Source: an uncultured Clostridia bacterium
Lineage (GTDB): Bacteria > Bacillota > Clostridia > Christensenellales > UBA1242
Direction of reading: 5' to 3'
Assembly (NCBI GenBank): GCA_934777435.1
Contig: CAKVNK010000001.1
Span: 518,522 to 582,521, forward strand
DNA length: 64,000 bases
Shown here in pieces: positions 52,326-60,788 of the stretch (position 1 is its first letter; each line of letters begins with the position of its first letter). The position numbers and the translations under genes were made by a program. The notes under the pieces were generated by a model that had not been told where the DNA came from, did not search any database, and saw only the letters and a list, made by a program, of their open reading frames with translations.

Positions 52326-53420
52326 ATGTTTAGAAAAAATAAAATAAGATACACAAGGCAAGAAATCAGCAAAATGAACGCTGATATGGTAACATCTCAG
52401 TTGTTGCGTGAAAGATACCTTGCAAAGAAAGCGGCTTATGAAGCATCAGAACAGGGTTTAAAGGATCGTGAAAGTAGAAAACAACAACAAGCAAAATTTG
52501 TTGTTCAAGAAGCACAACGTGAAGCAATGGTTAAAGAATTACAAAATTTAAGAAAATATTTGTTTGAACACATTTTGCGTGACTTGGACCTTGAAGATAA
52601 ACCTCAACAAAACCTTGTTTTGGATATGGATAAGGTTGTGGAAGTTATGCGTAAATATGAGCCAAACCTTAAATTTTTGAAAGAAAGTTGTATTAAATAT
52701 GAAAAAATGCAAGATAAAAAATATTCATATCAATTTATCCGACTTTACAAAGATTTAATTGCAATCAATCACGTGTTTATTGAATTTGCACCAGTTATGA
52801 CATTTTACAATTCAACAGATATTGTGCAAGAAATCGGTTCAAAAATTTATGTTTCTTACAAAGAATCATTTATAAATAGAGGTTTCTTTGATGATGAAAT
52901 TTTTGCAATGTCAAACAAAGAACGCTTCACTGGTTTAACAGACATTGCAACTATAACAGATTTTGACAAAGTTAAAAAAGAATTAAAAGCAAACCCAGCA
53001 CTTTACCCTTATATCAACCCAAGCATTAAAGACACCATGATGAACAGTGAAGTCGCTTTAAAAGATATGTTACGTTGTGTGCCTGATATTGTGCATTTTA
53101 TGACAGAAAAAGAATTGTTGTATGTGGGTGAAGTTTGTACCAACACTATGGGGCGTTTGATTATTAAGGCACCAGTTCTTATGACGAAATTACCTAAACA
53201 CTTTTTCAGAATCAACAGCCCTAAATTCGTGTTTGCATCATACCCTAAAAAGCAAATTCATCTTGCAGTAAGCAGATATTATGACTTGCAACCTGAATTG
53301 AAGGAATATATGCAAAGTTATATTGATGCTCTTGATGAAAAAGCACAACCAATCGCAACTGCTTTAACAAAAGACAAAGCAGAAGATAATGCTGACAATA
53401 ACACTGCTGTCAATTTATAA
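52326..53420 (+). CDS. Protein of unknown function, helical and soluble
   Basis: 364 residues. The N-terminal 90 residues are strongly charged and helical (QGLKDRESRKQQQAKFVVQE), like a coiled coil; the middle is mixed helical with KYSYQFIRLYKDLIAINHVF and FVFASYPKKQIHLAVSRYYD. No signal peptide or membrane helix. AGAGGT precedes the ATG at 52326, chosen over 52305 because of the promoter. Not recognised; may be lineage-specific. It converges on pnp across a shared terminator. Confidence 0.75.
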   Translation: MFRKNKIRYTRQEISKMNADMVTSQLLRERYLAKKAAYEASEQGLKDRESRKQQQAKFVVQEAQREAMVKELQNLRKYLFEHILRDLDLEDKPQQNLVLDMDKVVEVMRKYEPNLKFLKESCIKYEKMQDKKYSYQFIRLYKDLIAINHVFIEFAPVMTFYNSTDIVQEIGSKIYVSYKESFINRGFFDDEIFAMSNKERFTGLTDIATITDFDKVKKELKANPALYPYINPSIKDTMMNSEVALKDMLRCVPDIVHFMTEKELLYVGEVCTNTMGRLIIKAPVLMTKLPKHFFRINSPKFVFASYPKKQIHLAVSRYYDLQPELKEYMQSYIDALDEKAQPIATALTKDKAEDNADNNTAVNL

Positions 53421-53546
53421 TTTAAAACATCAATCTAAACATACTTTTAAAAGTTTTAACTTTACACAACAAACCTGAAACCCACTTACTTTACAAATTT
53501 ATTTATTAAAAAACAATTATTGTTGTGTTATAACACTAACTAAAAC

Positions 53547-53578
53547 AAAAAAAATGGCTTAGTCTTAAGCCATTTTTT
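53547..53578. terminator. Shared terminator between the unknown gene and pnp
   Basis: AAAAAATGGCTTA / TAAGCCATTTTTT, loop GTCT, with long A and T runs on both sides; bidirectional. Confidence 0.9.
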
Positions 53579-53738
53579 ACTGCTATTTTTTAATTTAAAG
53601 CCACAACCTTAAAGCACGCAAATGTTTTAAATTGGGCTTTATGATTAAACTAAATATCGTTTACTTATATACTAAACTGAAATAGACGCAAATTTAATTA
53701 ACAATTAAAAACTTTTGCTCACACTAAATAATGTAAGA

Positions 53739-55835
53739 TTAAAGTTTTTTAATAAGTTTCATATCAACACGGCCACGTTCATCAATTTTGATTGTTTTAA
53801 CAAGTACACGGTCGCCAACGTTTACAACGTCTTCAACTTTATCAACATGGTCTTTGCTGAGTTTTGAAATGTGAACCATACCTTCTTTGCCTGGGGCAAC
53901 TTCAACAAACGCACCAAAAGCAGTTGTGCGAACAACTGTGCCTTGGTATTCGCAGTTAAGTTCAAGGTCTGTTGCAATAGTTAAGATGATTTCTTTTGCA
54001 CGTTGCATTTTTTCCATATCTGTTGCTGCAACGCAAACTTTACCATCGTCATCAATGTCAATTTTAACGCCAGTTTCTGCAATGATTTGGTTGATAACCT
54101 TACCACCTGAACCGATAACTTCACGGATTTTATCTGGGTCAATATTGAAAGATATAATTTTAGGAGCATATTTTGAAAGTTCTTTGCGTGGTTCTTTGAT
54201 TGTTTTAAGCATAAGGCGCAAAATTTCCAAACGGCCAACACGTGCTTGTTCAAGTGCAGTTGTTAAAATGTTACGGTCGATACCGTGAATTTTAATATCC
54301 ATTTGAATTGCTGTGATACCTTTGCTTGTACCTGTAACTTTGAAGTCCATATCGCCAAGGAAGTCTTCCAAACCTTGAATATCGGTTAAAACTGCAACCT
54401 TGTCGCTATCTTTATCTTTCATCAAGCCCATTGCGATACCTGCAACTGGGGCTTTAATAGGAACGCCTGCGTCCATAAGTGCCAAAGTGCTACCACATGT
54501 TGAAGCCATTGATGTTGAGCCGTTTGAACTTAAAACATCACTAACTGTGCGGATAGCATATGGGAATTCTTCTTCACTTGGAAGCACTGCCAACAATGCT
54601 CTTTCAGCCAAAGCACCATGACCGATTTCACGTCTGCCTGGTGAGCGCAAAGGTTTTGCTTCGCCTGTTGTGTAGCCTGGCATATTGTATTGGTGCATAT
54701 AGCGTTTGTATTCTTCAGTGTCCAAACCTTCAAGTTCTTGTGCTTCACTTATCATACCTAATGTGCAAGTTGTAAGCACTTGTGTTTCGCCACGTGTGAA
54801 CACGCCTGAACCATGAACACGTGGAAGCAAACCAACTTCACACCAAATTGGACGGATTTCTGTTAATTTTCTGCCATCTGGACGAATACCTTTATCAAGC
54901 ACTTTACGGCGTACTTTTTCTTTTTTCAAAGCATACAAAGCGGCTGCAATGGCTTTTTGTTGGTCTGGGAAAATTTCTGCAAAATGTTCTTGAATTTCTG
55001 CGTCAATTTCTTCTTCAATAGCATCACGAACATGACGGTCAAATTCTTTTAACATTTCGTCATATTTCTTGTCAGCATATTCTCTAACTGCTGTGTTGAT
55101 TTCATCTGGCACAACGTCATAATGAATATGTGAATTGATTTGTTTGCCTTCCTTACCGAACACTGATTTCATAATTTCTTCTTGGAAAGCAACTTGTTTT
55201 TTAATTTCTTCATGTGCAAACATGATAGCGTCAATCATAAGTGATTCACTAACTTCTTTTGCACCTGCTTCAACCATTAAAACGGCTTCTTTTGTGCCTG
55301 CAACTGTTAAGTCAATGCAACTTTCTTCAAGTTGTGCTGGTGTTGGGTTAACAATAAATTTACCGTCAATGCAACCAACTTTAACAGCCCCTGTTGGACC
55401 TTCAAATGGAATATCACTTACTGACAAAGCAATAGAACTGCCAAGCATTGCAAGTGGTTCTGGCATAATATCAGTGTCCACTGAAAGTGGAGTTGCAATG
55501 ATTGTTACGTCATTATAAAAACCTTTTGGGAACAATGGGCGAAGTGGACGGTCAATCAAACGAGAACGCAAAATAGCAGCATCGCTTGCCCTGCCTTCAC
55601 GTTTTTTCCAACCACCAGGGATTTTGCCTACACTATACATTTTTTCTTCATAATCCACACTGAGTGGGAAAAAGTCCATACCTGGACGTGGAGCCGCAGC
55701 CATTGTTGCGTTAACCATAACAACTGTATCGCCACATGTTACAATGCAGTGACCAGATGCTTGACCACAGTACTTGCCGAGGGTTACTTCAACAGTTCTG
55801 CCTCCAATTTCTGTTTTAAATTTTGATTCTTTCAT
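53739..55835 (-). CDS. pnp: Polyribonucleotide nucleotidyltransferase
   Basis: 698-residue phosphorolytic 3'-5' exoribonuclease. Two RNase PH domains (the second with GSGVFTRGETQVLTTCTLGM and TSMASTCGSTLALMDAGVP), then a KH domain (IREVIGSGGKVINQI) and an S1 domain (GAFVEVAPGKEGMVHISKLS). It degrades mRNA, often together with RNases and an enolase. AGGAGA precedes the ATG. In many bacteria pnp follows rpsO; here they are about 950 bases apart with a plus-strand gene in between. Confidence 0.98.
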   Translation of the reverse strand: MKESKFKTEIGGRTVEVTLGKYCGQASGHCIVTCGDTVVMVNATMAAAPRPGMDFFPLSVDYEEKMYSVGKIPGGWKKREGRASDAAILRSRLIDRPLRPLFPKGFYNDVTIIATPLSVDTDIMPEPLAMLGSSIALSVSDIPFEGPTGAVKVGCIDGKFIVNPTPAQLEESCIDLTVAGTKEAVLMVEAGAKEVSESLMIDAIMFAHEEIKKQVAFQEEIMKSVFGKEGKQINSHIHYDVVPDEINTAVREYADKKYDEMLKEFDRHVRDAIEEEIDAEIQEHFAEIFPDQQKAIAAALYALKKEKVRRKVLDKGIRPDGRKLTEIRPIWCEVGLLPRVHGSGVFTRGETQVLTTCTLGMISEAQELEGLDTEEYKRYMHQYNMPGYTTGEAKPLRSPGRREIGHGALAERALLAVLPSEEEFPYAIRTVSDVLSSNGSTSMASTCGSTLALMDAGVPIKAPVAGIAMGLMKDKDSDKVAVLTDIQGLEDFLGDMDFKVTGTSKGITAIQMDIKIHGIDRNILTTALEQARVGRLEILRLMLKTIKEPRKELSKYAPKIISFNIDPDKIREVIGSGGKVINQIIAETGVKIDIDDDGKVCVAATDMEKMQRAKEIILTIATDLELNCEYQGTVVRTTAFGAFVEVAPGKEGMVHISKLSKDHVDKVEDVVNVGDRVLVKTIKIDERGRVDMKLIKKL

Positions 55836-56033
55836 TTCTTTCTCCTATAATAAACCGATTCAATTATAGCACAATAATCATAAAAGTAAAAATAATTTTT
55901 GCGTCAAACCAAAAAATCAAAGCATAAACATAAGATAATCGCTCTAACCAAATTGCATATATTTGCAAATTTTGCAAAGTTGTGTTAGCATATCACTATA
56001 AAAAATTCAGCCAAAACTTTTAAAAGGATAAAT

Positions 56034-56603
56034 ATGAAAAAGAAATATAATTTTATTTTCTTTATGGTTTGGGGCTTGCTGTTTGGCGGTATTCCACTTG
56101 TTGCAATCGTTGCCAGCGGTCAATTTCAACCTTGGATTTTGCTTTTTGTTGTGATTGGTGCATGTGCCTTTATTTATGGCATTGTTGCAATGGTAAAAGC
56201 AATTAAAGATAAAGCAGTGTTAAAGCACGGCAAGGACGGCGTTGGCACATTTATTTCAGCAGTTGGTTGTGGTTCAGTAAACAATGTGCCTATGTTTAAA
56301 ATTGAATTTGAATACATTAACGATAATGGCGAAACTAAACACGAAACCACAAATGAACAATATTCTTACGATGAAGTGGAATTGTTTAAAGCTCTTGAAA
56401 AATTTGATATTAAATACACAGACTCTAACGCGGTTATAAAACCAAATCAAAAATTTGCTAACATTAAAAGACCAGTTTTAAACAACACAGAAACAAGCAA
56501 AGAATCTGCCCCAAAGCAAGTAGAACAACACATTTGTGAATATTGCGACACCACATATACTGGTGATAAATGCCCTAACTGCGGTGCATCTAAAAACAAA
56601 TAA
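56034..56603 (+). CDS. Membrane protein with C-terminal zinc ribbon
   Basis: 189 residues. Two transmembrane helices (FMVWGLLFGGIPLVAIVASG and WILLFVVIGACAFIYGIVAM), a beta-rich domain of about 75 residues (MFKIEFEYINDNGETKHETT), a linker and a zinc ribbon CEYCDTTYTGDKCPNCGASK. The topology puts the ribbon in the cytoplasm if both termini are inside. AAAAGGA precedes the ATG. It is inserted between rpsO and pnp on the opposite strand. Function unknown. Confidence 0.78.
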   Translation: MKKKYNFIFFMVWGLLFGGIPLVAIVASGQFQPWILLFVVIGACAFIYGIVAMVKAIKDKAVLKHGKDGVGTFISAVGCGSVNNVPMFKIEFEYINDNGETKHETTNEQYSYDEVELFKALEKFDIKYTDSNAVIKPNQKFANIKRPVLNNTETSKESAPKQVEQHICEYCDTTYTGDKCPNCGASKNK

Positions 56604-56752
56604 CTTAAATGATTATTTGTTAATTAACCAAAAAATAAACATAAAATAAAAAACATAAATTTTAAAAATTTGAATATTCACAAAAATTTGTACCTAAACA
56701 CAATTTGGGCAACAAACATAATTTCGGCACATTTAGGCAACATTTTGCAACA

Positions 56753-56781
56753 AAAAAAGAACACGTGACGTGTTCTTTTTT
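56753..56781 (-). terminator. rpsO terminator
   Basis: Perfect 13-bp stem (AAAAAAGAACACG / CGTGTTCTTTTTT) with a TGA loop, directly after the rpsO stop; also able to stop plus-strand transcripts. Confidence 0.92.
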
Positions 56782-56784
56782 CAA

Positions 56785-57042
56785 TTAACCACGGATACCA
56801 AGTTTAGACTTGATTGCACGTGCACGGTTGATGTCAACACTTGCAAGATAGTCTAACATTTTTTTACGTTGAGAAACCATTTGGTTCAAACCACGTGTTG
56901 AGTGTTTGTCTTGTTTGTTGACTTTAAGGTGTTCGGTTAAGTTGTTGATACGTGCTGTGAGTAATGCGATTTGCACTTCTGCTGAGCCAGTGTCTTTAGC
57001 ATCTTTGCCGAATTCTTTAATAATTTCTTCCTTGTTAATCAT
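56785..57042 (-). CDS. rpsO: 30S ribosomal protein S15
   Basis: 85-residue primary 16S rRNA-binding protein. Typical segments are [37 protein letters not shown] and the closing [21 protein letters not shown] few residues shorter than the usual 88-89. Its GGAGAGAG ribosome site can pair with an upstream CUCUC (see 57043-57092). Single-gene unit. Confidence 0.97.
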   Translation of the reverse strand: MINKEEIIKEFGKDAKDTGSAEVQIALLTARINNLTEHLKVNKQDKHSTRGLNQMVSQRKKMLDYLASVDINRARAIKSKLGIRG

Positions 57043-57092
57043 ATTCTCTCTCCTTTATAAAATTCGCCTATAACCACGCAGGCGTTGAGAGT
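57043..57092 (-). promoter_or_regulatory. Candidate S15 autoregulatory leader
   Basis: On the minus strand a hairpin CGCCU...AGGCG (57065-57084) sits between CUCUC (57087-57091) and the ribosome site GGAGAGAG (57046-57053); CUCUC can pair with GAGAG and hide it. S15 represses its own translation through differing leader structures in several phyla, so this is a plausible site. Not matched to a known family by me. Confidence 0.45.
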
Positions 57093-57340
57093 ACGCACCA
57101 CTGCAGTTGTTAAGGTATGTTTAGATTATATCCAGTAAAAACAAAATTGTCAATAGTTTAAAAAAAGTTTGTGCACCATTATTGTTCCATTTTGTTGTGT
57201 CATTTAAAACCATTGCAAGCAATAGTCAAGATGATTAGTGTTGCCAAATTAAAAAGATGAGTGCTTTTTTGTGGAATTAAAACCATTAAATAATTAAATA
57301 AATTTAACTGAATTGCACACACTAACCACACGGGGAAGAA

Positions 57341-58561
57341 ATGAGAAAAATTTTTTGGTTCTGTTTTATTTTGGTTTTAGCAGTGGTTGGCTGTTGTGTT
57401 TTTGTACCAGTTGGCAAACAGATTGCAGATTTACCAGACAATATGGTTGTAACCTATGACGATATTTTGCAAGCAAATGAAAACGACATATATTCACCAG
57501 CAATAAATTTAGATTTACCTAAAAACATAAATGTCAATAATAACAGTAATTTAACTGAAACCACAATGAAAGTTAAATTTTTAAACCTTTTTACAATTAA
57601 AAAGATAAAGGTACAACTGCTTACCGACACAAGCGTGTTTGTTGGCGGTGAGACTGTTGGCTTTAACCTATTTGGCGATGGTGTTATATGCGTTGGCAAC
57701 AATGCAGTTGTTGGGCAAAATGGCATTGAACAGCCAGCAAATGACGCCAACATAAAAGACGGTGACGCTTTGGTGGAAATTGAAGGCATACACATAAAGA
57801 GTGTTGAAGATATAGACCGCATAATCAATCTTCCAAACCTTCAAGGCAAAACATTAAACATATGTTTAAACCGTAGCAACAAGCAAGTTAAAACAACAAT
57901 CACGCCAGTATACGATTTGTTAACAAAAAAATATAAACTTGGGCTTTGGGTTCGCAACAATACAAGTGGTGTTGGCACGCTTACTTATGTTAAGCAAAAT
58001 GACTACCGCTTTGGTGCAGTTGGTCACCCCATTTTTGACAGCAGTTTAGGTGAAAACTTTGTTGTAAATTCTGGCAACCTTTATAAATGCAAAGTACTTG
58101 GCATAAAGAAAGGTGAAAAAAACAGCCCAGGTGAAATACGTTCTTCTATCAATCTTGGTGAAGACGCCATAGGCTTGGCAGACACTAATTGTAAATATGG
58201 TGTTTATGGCAACATTTTAAACAAGTCCATAATTGACGTCAACCGCACTGCAAATTTAGGTGGCAGGCTTTCAGTAAAACTGGGTGACGCCAAAATCTGT
58301 TGCGATATTGACGGCAAAGGCATAAAAGAATATGATATAAAAATCATCAAAGCAAACAAGCAAAACACCGCCGATGATAAAAGCATTACAATAAAGGTGA
58401 CCGACAAAGCCTTAATTGAAAAAACTGGCGGAATTATTCAAGGCATGAGCGGTAGCCCAATAATTCAAAATGGCAAAATTGTTGGTGCTGTAACACACGT
58501 GTTTTTAAACGACCCGACCCGTGGTTATGGTGTATATATGGACTGGATGATTAATAACTAA
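57341..58561 (+). CDS. spoIVB: Stage IV sporulation protein B, serine peptidase
   Basis: 406 residues. In Bacillus, SpoIVB is secreted from the forespore and cleaves SpoIVFA to trigger pro-sigma-K processing. N-terminal membrane helix (WFCFILVLAVVGCCVFVPVG), the segment VFVGGETVGFNLFGDGVICV, a PDZ domain (about 140-185) and the S55 peptidase domain with GVGTLTYVKQ, catalytic His229 (GAVGHPIFD) and Ser372 (GMSGSPII), ending AVTHVFLNDPTRGYGVYM. GGGGAAG precedes the ATG. In Bacillus it follows recN; here recN is 18 kb away. Strong evidence for a sporulating lineage. Confidence 0.96.
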   Translation: MRKIFWFCFILVLAVVGCCVFVPVGKQIADLPDNMVVTYDDILQANENDIYSPAINLDLPKNINVNNNSNLTETTMKVKFLNLFTIKKIKVQLLTDTSVFVGGETVGFNLFGDGVICVGNNAVVGQNGIEQPANDANIKDGDALVEIEGIHIKSVEDIDRIINLPNLQGKTLNICLNRSNKQVKTTITPVYDLLTKKYKLGLWVRNNTSGVGTLTYVKQNDYRFGAVGHPIFDSSLGENFVVNSGNLYKCKVLGIKKGEKNSPGEIRSSINLGEDAIGLADTNCKYGVYGNILNKSIIDVNRTANLGGRLSVKLGDAKICCDIDGKGIKEYDIKIIKANKQNTADDKSITIKVTDKALIEKTGGIIQGMSGSPIIQNGKIVGAVTHVFLNDPTRGYGVYMDWMINN

Positions 58562-58634
58562 CCCCAAATGTTGTATAAAAGCGTTTTAAATTGAATTGTT
58601 TTAATTTCCATTTTAGATAATTGAGATACAACAT

Positions 58635-58662
58635 AAAAAGCACACAATTAAGTGTGCTTTTT
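58635..58662. terminator. Terminator between spoIVB and the collagen-like gene
   Basis: AAAAAGCACAC / GTGTGCTTTTT stem with a 6-base loop and T-runs; convergent genes on both sides. Confidence 0.9.
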
Positions 58663-58780
58663 ATTTTTTTTATTTCAAAAAATTTCCTTTTGCTTGTTTG
58701 AATATAATTTAACTTTACAATCGTCTTTTTAATTGTTTTATACTCTTTAGTTTTCAATTTGCTGTTTTTTAAAAATAGAT

Positions 58781-59704
<924 letters not shown>

Positions 59705-59814
59705 TTAAAAAAATATATTTTACGTTTATCCACAATAAATACACAACATTTCAACAAAAAATAAATTAGCAAAAGCAAAAGTTAAATTTTAAAAAATTTT
59801 AGCATAAAATATAT

Positions 59815-60408
59815 ATGCGGATTTTTGACAATCTTAAGGATAGTTTAATCAAAAAGAAAGCCTTATTTATTTGCTTAATAATTTTGGCGGTTGTGTGCAT
59901 TGTGCTTGGCGTGTTTTCTGCAATCAGCATTGGTAATGGCATTTTTGATATTGATTTAAGCAATGTTGCATATATACGATTTCTGCGTGGCAAAATTGGT
60001 TTTGCAGCGTTTGTCTTTAACTGCTTTATGACCGTGACATTAATTTGGTTAGTTATGATATTGTGCTTTGCAAAACCTTACACCGCAGTGTTATCAATTA
60101 TATTTTACCTTTATTTTGTTTATAGCCAAACCGTGATTTTTGTAAGCATCATTATGATTTATAGCTTCTTTAATGTGCTTATTATGATATTGCTATTGTT
60201 AATTTTGTTGTTAGTGGAATTTGCACTGTTGCTGATTGTTGCCATTGAATTATCTTGCCTGTGTAACACTCAAAATTATTTTGGATGTTGCTTTAACATT
60301 AATAAAAGCAGATTGCTTATTTATTCCCTTGTGTTGCTTGCAATTATTTTTGTGTTTTGTTTGGTTACCCTTTTGTTTAAATCTTTTGTTGTTTTGTTGG
60401 TTTATTAA
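59815..60408 (+). CDS. Polytopic membrane protein, possibly SpoIIM-like
   Basis: 197 residues with about five transmembrane helices (ALFICLIILAVVCIVLGVFS, FVFNCFMTVTLIWLVMILCF, TAVLSIIFYLYFVYSQTVIF, VLIMILLLLILLLVEFALLL, LLIYSLVLLAIIFVFCLVTL). The first-loop/second-helix layout (VAYIRFLRGKIGFAAFVFNC) resembles SpoIIM-type proteins, which is weak evidence. No ribosome site lies before the ATG; TAAAAT at 59805-59810 sits 4 bases upstream, so the transcript may be leaderless. Two nearby Cys pairs (CCF, CNT) are unexplained. Confidence 0.6.
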   Translation: MRIFDNLKDSLIKKKALFICLIILAVVCIVLGVFSAISIGNGIFDIDLSNVAYIRFLRGKIGFAAFVFNCFMTVTLIWLVMILCFAKPYTAVLSIIFYLYFVYSQTVIFVSIIMIYSFFNVLIMILLLLILLLVEFALLLIVAIELSCLCNTQNYFGCCFNINKSRLLIYSLVLLAIIFVFCLVTLLFKSFVVLLVY

Positions 60409-60788
60409 AATTTAAAAGTTTTAGCAAGTTTAATTTTTATTGAACAATTCACTTCACTTTGCATTTTTAACATTGTTTGTCACAAAACAAAAATTATTAA
60501 ATTGAATATAAAAAATTACCATTTACAAGATGTGTTATTGAAAAATTAATTTAAAAAATTTATTTAAAAATAATAAAAAAATATATTTATTTTAATTAAA
60601 AAATTAATTTTTTAACCTTTTAAATATATTTTTTCAACAATTTTATTTATTTTTAATTTTATTTATTTTAATTTAATTAATTTTATTTGGTTTAAAATAA
60701 ATTTAATAATTTTTTTATTTAGTAAAATTTTATTTGAATTTTAAATTTTACAAAACAACATTTTTACTAAACAAAATTTAACACTTTA
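60409..60788. other. Gene-free AT-rich island
   Basis: About 380 bases, nearly free of G and C from 60540 to 60720. The first part is A-rich, the rest T-rich on the plus strand, as in the islands at 541-866 and 27831-28139. It separates the membrane protein gene from uvrA. No distinct terminator for uvrA was found, though many A/T inverted repeats exist. Confidence 0.65.

Noticed and set aside
60409..60788. AT-rich island as a replication origin
   Set aside because: No DnaA-box clusters (TTATCCACA-type) were seen and dnaA-dnaN are not in the window.
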